Positions 49,207-56,552 of a DNA stretch of 64,000 nt are shown in pieces. Position numbers and translations under genes: made by a program. The notes under the pieces are model-generated. The model was not told the origin of the DNA. It worked only from the letters and a program-made list of their open reading frames with translations, and did no database searches. How positions within the stretch are numbered: position 1 is the stretch's first letter; every line of letters starts with the position of its first letter. Origin of the DNA: Corynebacterium atrinae (lineage in GTDB: Bacteria > Actinomycetota > Actinomycetes > Mycobacteriales > Mycobacteriaceae); NCBI RefSeq assembly GCF_030408455.1, contig NZ_CP046977.1:2356001-2420000 (forward strand), given 5' to 3'.

Positions 49207-49285
49207 GAGGGTGTCAGATGGTTTGTGTGTAGGTTCCCAACCCACACAAGGAGATAAGCCACAATGTGTTGTGTCCCGTGTTTAA
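49207..49285 (+). mobile_element. Possible left-end remnant of a second insertion sequence (IS256-like)
   Basis: GGGTGTCAGATGGTTTGTG (from 49209) resembles the terminal repeats of IS256-type elements. It is followed by an AAGGAG ribosome site and an ATG at 49264 whose frame is cut after about eight codons by the IS3-family element. Only about 80 bases remain. The family is a guess from memory of terminal-repeat style. Confidence 0.35.
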
Positions 49286-49324
49286 TGGAGGGTGCAAACC
49301 TGCACATCCTCAAGGAATCTATCA

Positions 49325-49654
49325 ATGCCTAAGAAGTACCCCGACGAGCTCAAAGCACGCGCCATCGAACTCGTCATCCACGCCCAATCCGACTCAGTCA
49401 CCGCACGCGGTGCAGCCGGTCGGGTAGCTGAACAACTCGGACTCAACCGTGAAACCCTGCGTAGCTGGGTCAGCGCCCACAAGAAATCTGGTGCCACCAC
49501 CGTCGATGAGTCCCTCGATCTAGAGGCAGAAAACCGGCGGCTACGTGCCGAACTCGCCGAATCCCGGCGTGCCAACGAGATCTTGAAGAGGGCTTCGGCT
49601 TGTCTATCGCGGCGGAGCTCGACCGCCCACACCGGTAATCGTCGCCTTCATTGA
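49325..49654 (+). CDS. IS3-family transposase OrfA (frameshifted 3' end)
   Basis: A 109-residue frame from ATG 49325. MPKKYPDELKARAIELVIHAQ... and RVAEQLGLNRETLRSWVSAHKK are the helix-turn-helix; ESLDLEAENRRLRAELAESRRANEILKRASA is the leucine-zipper segment. After KRASA the frame reads ACLSRRSST..., whereas the sequence in another frame reads LSIAAELDRPHR followed by TAA, the usual end of OrfA in this family. A one-base deletion near 49597-49604 explains this. As it stands the normal -1 frameshift product OrfAB could not be made. Confidence 0.85.
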   Translation: MPKKYPDELKARAIELVIHAQSDSVTARGAAGRVAEQLGLNRETLRSWVSAHKKSGATTVDESLDLEAENRRLRAELAESRRANEILKRASACLSRRSSTAHTGNRRLH

Positions 49655-49781
49655 CGACAACCGTAAGGAGTTTGGTGTCGAGCCGATCGTACGGGTACTA
49701 GCTAGTACTCCCGCGCGTATCGCGACGAGCTCCTATTACGCCTTCAAGTCCCGACCTACCTCGGCCAGGGCCATCCGTGAT

Positions 49782-50540
49782 GTGAAGATCGTGGCTGCTC
49801 TTCGTCGAATCCACGCCGAGAACTACTCCTGTTACGGGGTGCGGAAGATGTGGCACGCGATCAACCGTGACGGCAGCTGCGGGCGTGTCGCCCGCTGCAC
49901 CGTGGAACGGCTCATGCGTGAGGCCAGCCTCGATGGTGTGCGTCGCAAGCGGAAGAAACCATCCACACGCTCGGCTGACGCTGCTGACTGTCCTACAGAT
50001 CTGGTTGACCGGGTATTCGGGGTACTGGCACCGAATCAGTTGTGGGTCGCGGACATCACCTACATTCCCACTGCGTTGGGCTGGGTGTATACCGCGTTTG
50101 TCTTAGATGTCTACTCCCGACAGATCGTCGGCTGGCAGGTCACCAATCACCTGCGGCAATCATTAGCTACTGATGCGGTGACCATGGCGTTAGCTGCCCG
50201 TCGGCGTGCGGGCGAGTCGGTCGCCGGGCTGGTCCACCACAGCGATAGAGGCGTGCAATACCGGGCGGTGCACTACACCGACACCCTGGCCGATAGTGAG
50301 GTTGTCGCCTCTGTCGGATCCAGGGGCGACTCCTACGACAATGCGATGGCCGAAGCATTGAACTCGGTGTACAAGGCCGAGTTGATTGACCGCCACCACT
50401 GGGACGGCCTCATCGATGTCATGGCTGCTACAGCGCAGTGGGTCGGGTGGTACAACTCTGCTCGGCTTCACTCCCAGATTGGGTATCGCACGCCTGATGA
50501 AGCTCACTCACAGTTAGCGGTTATGGCCGCTGCTGGTTGA
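49782..50540 (+). CDS. IS3-family transposase OrfB (DDE domain)
   Basis: Integrase-core protein; 252 residues from the first ATG, but homologous sequence in the same frame starts earlier, about 49617 (PPTPVIVAFIDDNRKEFGVEPI...), because OrfB is normally made by frameshifting from OrfA. Catalytic residues are visible: Asp in WVADITYIPT, Asp in VHHSDRGVQY and Glu in DNAMAEALNSVYKAELI, with the K/R helix after it. The C-terminal WVGWYNSARLHSQIGYRTPDEAH is the family end. Intact in itself, but separated from a normal OrfA. Confidence 0.9.
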   Translation: MKIVAALRRIHAENYSCYGVRKMWHAINRDGSCGRVARCTVERLMREASLDGVRRKRKKPSTRSADAADCPTDLVDRVFGVLAPNQLWVADITYIPTALGWVYTAFVLDVYSRQIVGWQVTNHLRQSLATDAVTMALAARRRAGESVAGLVHHSDRGVQYRAVHYTDTLADSEVVASVGSRGDSYDNAMAEALNSVYKAELIDRHHWDGLIDVMAATAQWVGWYNSARLHSQIGYRTPDEAHSQLAVMAAAG

Positions 50541-50825
50541 GTTCTCCAATTTCCAGACCCTCCACAAAACCCGGGGCTTGACAAACCTTCTTTTTAGAGA
50601 GCTCACAACATATACACAAAAGCGGGTCATGGATCACAGGAAAATTGCATCCAAGACACCCAGAAAGGGGTGTCAAGCAGCCAAGCTCAGTGCTAGACGG
50701 TCCCCCACAGTCCCGCTACTTTGATGGTGCCCAGGGCAATCAACGCTGCTGAAATCCCTCGCCCCACAAGTAATGGCATGGGTCAAGCTAGAGCTTGTTG
50801 AGACAACAAGCCACAGTCGCTGACT

Positions 50826-52007
50826 TTAGTCGTCATAGATGCCGGGCCAGCGCTCGTGAGGGTACGCCGGGGTCGCCGATGTGGTTGCCAAAGCTGCCAA
50901 AGCTGACTCCCGCGACCAGCCACAGACCACCAGCAAATCGACAGTGATCGACCTGGCCTGAGCCAAGATGACGTACTCAGAGAGCACGCCCTTCACGGTG
51001 ATAGCCCCCATATCTTCACCCGCCGCCAGAACCTGCAGACGACGCACGAGACCCGGCACTTCAATCGCCTCAGTCGCCTCAGTCCGATCATCAAACACAT
51101 CAGACAGTGAGGCAGTAATATCCGCCAACTCGTCGACGACGTTGATGAGCCGGATACTGACCGAGTCCCCATCGCTGCACAGCACTCGAGCCCTCCGAGC
51201 CAATACCCCCGCATTACGCATCGTTTGCTCCACCGCTGGCAGAATTCGCTCTAGCGATCTCACTCGGCGCCTCTTACCCCACATCAATGGCGACAAGTTG
51301 GACACTTCGCGACCACCCCTGGCAGCCTCCAACATGTTGTTGATGCTGTCTTGAGTGTTCTGGATTGCTTCAATCGCTTGATCCAGCCTCTCGGAATCAC
51401 CCTCGTCCAATGCCTGGGCCACATCATCGAATACCGAAGATGCAATCGCCAGCAGCTTGGAAACCTCCCTGCGTCCCGAGTTCAAGGGCGACGAAGGCAA
51501 AAATGCGACCGCGGCAAGCCCGATGACCGATCCGATAAACGCATCCACCATACGATCAGGCCCACCACCCGATGTGCCCGGGGGCATAATCGTACTGATC
51601 AAAATTGCGCCAATCGCGACCTGGTTAGACAGCAACTGCGACTCGCTGAGAAATGCCGCTAGGAGCAGCGACAACGCCACGATAATTGAAATTTGCCACA
51701 CCCCGGGGCCAACGAAATGCACCAGGAGATCTCCGAGACCGACTCCAATGGTGCAGCCGATTGATAGCTCAATCGCCTTCTTGATCCGCTCCCCGCCGGC
51801 CATTCCCAAAATGATCACGACCGTAATCGGAGCAAAGAAGGGACTGTGATGCCCAAAAACCTCTCGGGCTACCCAAAAGGCCAGCCCAGACGCCAGCGCC
51901 GCCTGCACAATACTCAGAGAACGCTTGCGAACACGCGAAAACCGCGACTCCAGCGACGTCTCTAGGACACGCAGGCGTTCCAGCGTGCTGATTCTAACTT
52001 TGGCCAT
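50826..52007 (-). CDS. FUSC-family (aromatic-acid-exporter-like) membrane protein
   Basis: A 393-residue protein with a half-size FUSC membrane domain: SLSIVQAALASGLAFWVAREVFGHHSPFFAPITVVIILGMAGGERIKKAIELSIGCTIGVGLGDLL, then further helices up to VIGLAAVAFLP. The C-terminal ~200 residues form a cytoplasmic helical domain with heptad-like patterns and the ending PHERWPGIYDD. FUSC relatives export aromatic acids or sit in the envelope as transport partners; the substrate is unknown. It is separated from fba by a hairpin and from the IS element by 260 bp. Confidence 0.82.
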   Translation of the reverse strand: MAKVRISTLERLRVLETSLESRFSRVRKRSLSIVQAALASGLAFWVAREVFGHHSPFFAPITVVIILGMAGGERIKKAIELSIGCTIGVGLGDLLVHFVGPGVWQISIIVALSLLLAAFLSESQLLSNQVAIGAILISTIMPPGTSGGGPDRMVDAFIGSVIGLAAVAFLPSSPLNSGRREVSKLLAIASSVFDDVAQALDEGDSERLDQAIEAIQNTQDSINNMLEAARGGREVSNLSPLMWGKRRRVRSLERILPAVEQTMRNAGVLARRARVLCSDGDSVSIRLINVVDELADITASLSDVFDDRTEATEAIEVPGLVRRLQVLAAGEDMGAITVKGVLSEYVILAQARSITVDLLVVCGWSRESALAALATTSATPAYPHERWPGIYDD

Positions 52008-52159
52008 GAGTCACAACTTACCCAGAAACCGCTGCGGACTTGATGGGCCGCTCGAAGCGGCCAAATAGCACGTCAATTTGTTGTCATCCGAGATCTGACG
52101 GCAGCGTCCTTGACTCTTCAGCAAGCTCGAATCGCAGTCTCTGTTTGAAAACAGTAGAA

Positions 52160-52192
52160 CCCGGCCACCATCCCTAAGGGACGATGACCGGG
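52160..52192 (-). terminator. Hairpin terminator of fba
   Basis: A 16-bp stem (CCCGG.CA.C.TCCCT type) that is complete when a few G-U pairs are allowed. It is 25 bases beyond the fba stop. On the minus strand it is followed by TTCTACTGTTTTC. Confidence 0.75.
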
Positions 52193-52216
52193 CACAGTTA
52201 AGCAAATAGAGATCTC

Positions 52217-53251
52217 CTACTTGCTGATGGTCTTACCCACCGAGTGCAGATCCTGGCAGGCCTCGATGATGCGATCGGCCATGCCCTGCTCAGCCTTCTT
52301 CATGTAGGAGCGCGGGTCGTAGGCCTTCTTGTTGCCTACTTCGCCGTCGACCTTGAGCACGCCGTCGTAATTGTCAAACATGTGGCCCACGATCGGACGG
52401 GTGAACGCATACTGGGTGTCAGTGTCCACGTTCATCTTGATGACGCCGTACCGCAGGGCCTCTTCGATCTTTTCCTTCTCGGAGCCGGAGCCACCGTGGA
52501 AGACGAAGTCGAACGGCAGCGCGTCATCGCCCACGCCGAGCTTCTTGCGAGCGACCTGCTGGCCTTCGAGGAGGACCTCGGGGCGCAGCTTCACGTTGCC
52601 CGGCTTGTACACGCCGTGGACGTTTCCGAAGGTTGCGGCGAGGAGGTAGCGGCCCTTGTCGCCGGTACCGATGGCGTCGATGGTCTTCTCAAAGTCCTCA
52701 GCGGAGGTGTAAAGGTTAGCGCCGGCTTTAGCCTCGACGCCATCCTCTTCGCCGCCGACGACGCCGATTTCGACCTCAAGGATGATGTTGGCAGCCTTTG
52801 CCTTAGCCAGCAGCTCCTGAGCAATCTCAAGGTTCTCATCGATCGGGACAGCGGAGCCATCCCACATGTGAGACTGGAACAGGGGAAGCTCGCCACGATC
52901 GACTCGCTCCTGCGAGATGGCGATCAACGGGCGGACGTACTCGTCGAGTACTTCCTTCTGGCAGTGGTCGGTGTGCAGTGCAACGTTGATCCCGTAGTGC
53001 TTGGCTGCCTCGTGTGCGAATGCGGCGAGGGCAACAGCTCCGGCGACCTTGTTCTTGACGTTAAGACCAGAACCGAACTCTGCGCCACCAGTAGAGAACT
53101 GAATGATGCCGTCAGACTCGGCGTCAGCGAAGCCCTTGAGTGCGGCGTTGATCGTTTCGGAGGAGGTGCAGTTGATGGCCGGGAAGGCGTAGCCGCCTGC
53201 CTTAGCCCGATCAAGCATCTCGTTGTAGACCTCAGGGGTTGCGATAGGCAT
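52217..53251 (-). CDS. fba: Fructose-bisphosphate aldolase, class II
   Basis: The zinc-dependent glycolytic aldolase, 344 residues. FPAINCTSSETINAALKGFADAESDGIIQFSTGGAEF, VALHTDHCQKEVLDEYVRP (zinc His and catalytic Asp), EVEIGVVGGEEDGV, ATFGNVHGVYKPGNVKL and FVFHGGSGSEKEKIEEAL are the class II blocks. The ATG at 53251 has GGAGG nine bases upstream. It is single and apparently monocistronic, with its own terminator. Confidence 0.98.
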   Translation of the reverse strand: MPIATPEVYNEMLDRAKAGGYAFPAINCTSSETINAALKGFADAESDGIIQFSTGGAEFGSGLNVKNKVAGAVALAAFAHEAAKHYGINVALHTDHCQKEVLDEYVRPLIAISQERVDRGELPLFQSHMWDGSAVPIDENLEIAQELLAKAKAANIILEVEIGVVGGEEDGVEAKAGANLYTSAEDFEKTIDAIGTGDKGRYLLAATFGNVHGVYKPGNVKLRPEVLLEGQQVARKKLGVGDDALPFDFVFHGGSGSEKEKIEEALRYGVIKMNVDTDTQYAFTRPIVGHMFDNYDGVLKVDGEVGNKKAYDPRSYMKKAEQGMADRIIEACQDLHSVGKTISK

Positions 53252-53406
53252 ATAGATGATCCTCCAGGTTGTCGAATACATCACCGTTTCCGGGAGTCCC
53301 CGGAGATCGGTGTTCCGTCTACCAGTATGCCCCTTTTTGTCCGATCGTGCCTGAGCGGTACATCACTTTGATGCCGAAGACAGTCGATGAGGAATAATGA
53401 GCAGTC

Positions 53407-54378
53407 ATGGGTATGTCCTTGGTGTTGACTTCAGCAACGATCATCCTGTCCGCTGTTCTTTTCTACTCTGGCATTGGAAAGCTGAGGTTCAGCGCCCGCG
53501 AACGTGCTCGCCACATGCACGCAATGGCATACCCAGAAACCCGCCTGACAGCTGTCCTAGCCGCATTGCATCCGTTTGGCGAGATCGGCCTCGCAGCAGC
53601 ACTCCTCTTCGCTTCCGGTTCCTTTGGAATAGCCGCTTCCGTGATCGTGATAATTTTGCTGGCGTTCTATCTACTGACAATCCTGAGGCAGTATCTTGGT
53701 CGCCTTCCAGGTGTTTGTCCTTGCTTCGGACCTCCACGGAAGGTCACCAAGGTTACTATCTTAAGAAACTCCCTATTCCTCGGATTAGGGTTTATGTCTC
53801 TGATGGGAGCAATGCATGTCGGCGACGCACCTGTCAGCGTCCTGCTTTCCGCTTGGCCAGTAGTACTCGTCGTCGCCCTCGCCCTGGCTACATTGGTGCT
53901 CATTCAACGCGCTGAAAGTGTCGAAGCTCCGCCGGAGGCTGACTACCTACGCCTTCCCACTCCCGATTTTCCGGTATGGCAAAACGGACGCTCGGTGGGA
54001 TTGCGCCAGCTTTCATTCGAGGGACCAATCCTGCTGGTGGTTGCAGAACACCGTTCCGAGATTGGCGGGGCTACACTCCGCAGGATTCCTGCCTGGCGGA
54101 ATAAGATCCCTACCGTTCGAGTCCTTGCGGCGGTGCGCAGAGCCGATGCTGAGTGGAAGGATGAGACAGGATCAGATGCCTGGCACCGCGGCTATCTTTT
54201 CGATAGCCAGGGTCAGGTATTTGATGGATTTCACATCGATCCTGCTGTACCAACAGCAATCTTGCTCGGGGCCGATGGCCTCTTGGCTGGCGGCCCAGTT
54301 TTTGGACGAGAGGCCATCAACAGGTTCGTCGAAGACATCGCCAGGGAGTTGAACGACCAGCCGAACCAACCTGCGTGA
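53407..54378 (+). CDS. MauE-like membrane redox protein fused to a thioredoxin-fold-like domain
   Basis: A 323-residue protein. The N-terminal part has four membrane helices and the MauE pattern: SGIGKLRFSARERARHMHAM, LLTILRQYLGRLPGVCPCFGPP with Cys104 and Cys106 in CPCFG. After a last helix (WPVVLVVALALATLVLI) the C-terminal ~140 residues (LPTPDFPVWQNGRSVGLRQLSFEGPILLVVAEHRSEIGGA..., VPTAILLGADGLLAGGPVFGREAINRFVEDI) resemble a MauD/TlpA thioredoxin fold without the CxxC. MauE/MauD serve disulfide formation in methylamine dehydrogenase; no such enzyme is here. It converges on the kinase/PqqD gene next to a Cys-containing exported protein, so an oxidative-folding role is inferred. Confidence 0.7.
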   Translation: MGMSLVLTSATIILSAVLFYSGIGKLRFSARERARHMHAMAYPETRLTAVLAALHPFGEIGLAAALLFASGSFGIAASVIVIILLAFYLLTILRQYLGRLPGVCPCFGPPRKVTKVTILRNSLFLGLGFMSLMGAMHVGDAPVSVLLSAWPVVLVVALALATLVLIQRAESVEAPPEADYLRLPTPDFPVWQNGRSVGLRQLSFEGPILLVVAEHRSEIGGATLRRIPAWRNKIPTVRVLAAVRRADAEWKDETGSDAWHRGYLFDSQGQVFDGFHIDPAVPTAILLGADGLLAGGPVFGREAINRFVEDIARELNDQPNQPA

Positions 54379-54450
54379 GGAGATACCTTCACTGGATGTA
54401 CATCTCCCAAGCCGCCAAAGAGCGGACCCGACTTTTAGGCTAACTCGGGT

Positions 54451-55521
54451 TCAGGCATGGCATCTATCAAGAACTCCAGTGTGAACCAGTTCATCGACGA
54501 GATCCTGGAAGCCACGGCTCTCCTCCGTGCTCAGCCGACCAGAATTGACCAACTCTGCTACAAGATCTGATTCTCTGCGCGGAGAATGAAATTGATTCCA
54601 CGCCCATGCACCTTCTGGGCTCAGAGTAAGGAGGCTTCCATTCACCAGGAGCAAAAGTTCCCCTCCCGCGTCGACACCCACCACTCCACTCGCCTGACCT
54701 GTCTCGCCTGGTTTTGGCGCTCTACCAGGGGAGATTGTTGCCAAAGCTGGATCCTCAGTTGGTAGGCAATCTGCAGAAAATAGTTCGTCAACCAACGGCC
54801 CTACGGAAGACGCTTCGGAATAAACCAACTCGAGTGGCTCACCCAAGGATGTTATAGCGGAGACCAGTGCATCAACCTGCCATCGAGATGACCACAGTGA
54901 GGAACTCTGCCCCACCACTGAGCGAAGTGCATCGGGGATGGTCAACTTTCGCAGCTGTGGCTCACCACAATCAGGATCGCGATTCAAAACCACCACCGTT
55001 TTCAACGAGAGCGCACCCACTGCGGGGGTTAGACCAAATCGTTCTAGTGGCAGATCAGCCTTCACCAGGGGGTCCCTGCCTACTACCTTGCTTATCGGTT
55101 TAGGGAAGGGATGAATTGTCCCGTCTTGTTCAATCGCGACCAATTCGTCAGTGACGTAACGATACCGTGCACCTAAACTCCTCACGAGGGTGCTCTTCCC
55201 TGTGCCGCTCGGTGCGACAAATGCCACGACCGATCCAGCCTCGTCCGCCAAAGCGCAGCCATGCAACAAAAGAAGCTCACCCCAGTAGCTTTCGATCGTA
55301 CGCAGGGCCAAGCTTCGGCTTATGTCATAAGAATACCGGCCAACGTCATCCCGAGAGGCGCACTCCAACGCCATCCGAGTGTCGTCAGGCTCTCTCAGGC
55401 AAGAGCGCCAAAGAGCCTCGAATTGTTCGACTTCCGCCCGACCCCAACCCCAGGGGAGGAGAATTGGGAATACTCGTCCCGCACAGTCGAGATAGCGAGG
55501 GCCCGGGCGTTCCACGGACAT
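54451..55521 (-). CDS. HPr-kinase-like ATPase fused to a PqqD-like peptide-binding domain
   Basis: A 356-residue soluble protein. Residues ~60-270 look like an HPr-kinase-related fold: LLLHGCALADEAGSVVAFVAPSGTGKSTLVRSLG with the P-loop at ~103-111, then YVTDELVAIEQDG and FPKPISKV. Residues ~280-356 (LLLLVNGSLLTLSPEGAWAWNQF..., DLVAELVNSGRLSTEESRGFQDLVDELVHTGVLD) follow the PqqD/RRE pattern of leader-peptide binding domains. Kinase-PqqD pairs of this type are known near peptide-modification and polysaccharide loci. The ATG at 55521 lies 15 bases after the stop of the Tat-exported protein gene, so the two probably share a transcript. No maturase is adjacent. Confidence 0.72.
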   Translation of the reverse strand: MSVERPGPRYLDCAGRVFPILLPWGWGRAEVEQFEALWRSCLREPDDTRMALECASRDDVGRYSYDISRSLALRTIESYWGELLLLHGCALADEAGSVVAFVAPSGTGKSTLVRSLGARYRYVTDELVAIEQDGTIHPFPKPISKVVGRDPLVKADLPLERFGLTPAVGALSLKTVVVLNRDPDCGEPQLRKLTIPDALRSVVGQSSSLWSSRWQVDALVSAITSLGEPLELVYSEASSVGPLVDELFSADCLPTEDPALATISPGRAPKPGETGQASGVVGVDAGGELLLLVNGSLLTLSPEGAWAWNQFHSPRRESDLVAELVNSGRLSTEESRGFQDLVDELVHTGVLDRCHA

Positions 55522-55536
55522 AACAGGAAACTACTA

Positions 55537-56319
55537 CTAAGCGCGCGGCGGAAGTGCCCCTACTCCGTTTGGAGTAGTAGTCGGCAGAGCAACACACGCG
55601 CCATCGGGGTAAACAACCGAGGAGCCGCTTCCGTTGACACCACAGTTCCTGAGCCTGTCTACATTTCCACGGACCGAGAAGCGGGTTTCCGGGAAAGTCT
55701 CCTGCAAGCCACCGCGTGAGTTGTAGTAAACAGGAGTTCGGCCATTTTGGTTAACGCTGGTCGGGTAGCGTTGCGGCACGGTGAAGGACAGGGACCCGGA
55801 GCCGCCAGTGGGTTTCCCATCACGGGTACCGGTTGAAGTGAAGGAAACGACTGTCTTCGGGATCATTGGGTTCGAAGTAGAAGCGATACTGTCATCCCAG
55901 TTGATCGATGGGGTGGCGATTCCACAGGTGCTTAACGACGTCGCATTGTCAGCGAGTGCAGTCAACGTGACGGTGAAAGAAGTTGTAGAAGTTCCAGAAG
56001 GTGGAGACAGCGCAATGCTGCAGCTAGCACTGGTAGTCCCTGTAGGGACCTTAATCGGGCGCGACGTAGTGAAGTTATAGGTGATCACATCGCCAGCCTT
56101 CATGGCACCGTCCGAGGTCACTGGGTTGAGGTAAATCTGAGTGCGCTGGCCGTTGATGTTTCCATCTCCGAAGTAGATCCGGCAAGCAGTGCCCGCGATT
56201 TCCGGCACGGTGGGCGAAGCTGCCACAGCAGGGGCGGCAGTAGCGACCATCACAGCAGGAACAGACCAAGCCGCACCCTTGACGAGGGTCCGGCGAGAGA
56301 TCTGATTGTCGTTGCTCAT
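55537..56319 (-). CDS. Tat-exported cysteine-containing protein of unknown function
   Basis: A 260-residue protein with a twin-arginine signal: SRRTLVKGAAW at residues 8-18, a hydrophobic stretch and an AxA cleavage site near residue 34 (APAVAAS). The mature part is Ser/Thr/Gly-rich and beta-like with five cysteines (in ACRIYFGDG, ASCSIALS, STCGIATP, RNCGVNG and ACVALP). I recognise no domain. The start is set at ATG 56319 because a Tat signal must be near the N-terminus; the frame is open to 56520. Neighbours with redox (MauE-like) and PqqD-like domains suggest it may be the target of modification or oxidative folding. Confidence 0.75.
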   Translation of the reverse strand: MSNDNQISRRTLVKGAAWSVPAVMVATAAPAVAASPTVPEIAGTACRIYFGDGNINGQRTQIYLNPVTSDGAMKAGDVITYNFTTSRPIKVPTGTTSASCSIALSPPSGTSTTSFTVTLTALADNATSLSTCGIATPSINWDDSIASTSNPMIPKTVVSFTSTGTRDGKPTGGSGSLSFTVPQRYPTSVNQNGRTPVYYNSRGGLQETFPETRFSVRGNVDRLRNCGVNGSGSSVVYPDGACVALPTTTPNGVGALPPRA

Positions 56320-56552
56320 AAGTTTTCCATTCTTTACGCCCACGGGCGACGTTGCCAGGCTTTGCTTGGGGTCCGCGCATAAAAGCCTGAGAGCTTGTCG
56401 TTCATCCCAGCGTATGTTAGTAGATAGTTCAAAATATTTCATCTTATTGGGGGGAAGCCGTTCCGCCCCCTCCTTGAATGCCGAAACAATTTCGGAAGAG
56501 CTAATTGACAAGGAAAGCACTTAGCGCCAGCAAGTATGAGAATTAATTACTC

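Larger units (their letters stand above)
49286..50564 (+). mobile_element. IS3-family insertion sequence, probably inactive
   Basis: A 1279-bp element. The outer ends TGGAGGGT (49286-49293) and ACCCTCCA (50557-50564) form the best-matched part of imperfect terminal repeats. Inside are orfA (helix-turn-helix plus coiled coil) and orfB (DDE transposase), the IS3 arrangement. No matching 3-4-bp target duplication is visible at the flanks. orfA seems to have lost one base near 49600, which breaks the normal orfA end and the -1 frameshift relation to orfB. Confidence 0.85.

Noticed and set aside
49283..50568. Target-site duplication around the IS3 element
   Set aside because: The bases just outside the best-defined ends (TAA and CAA) do not match, so no duplication can be claimed.
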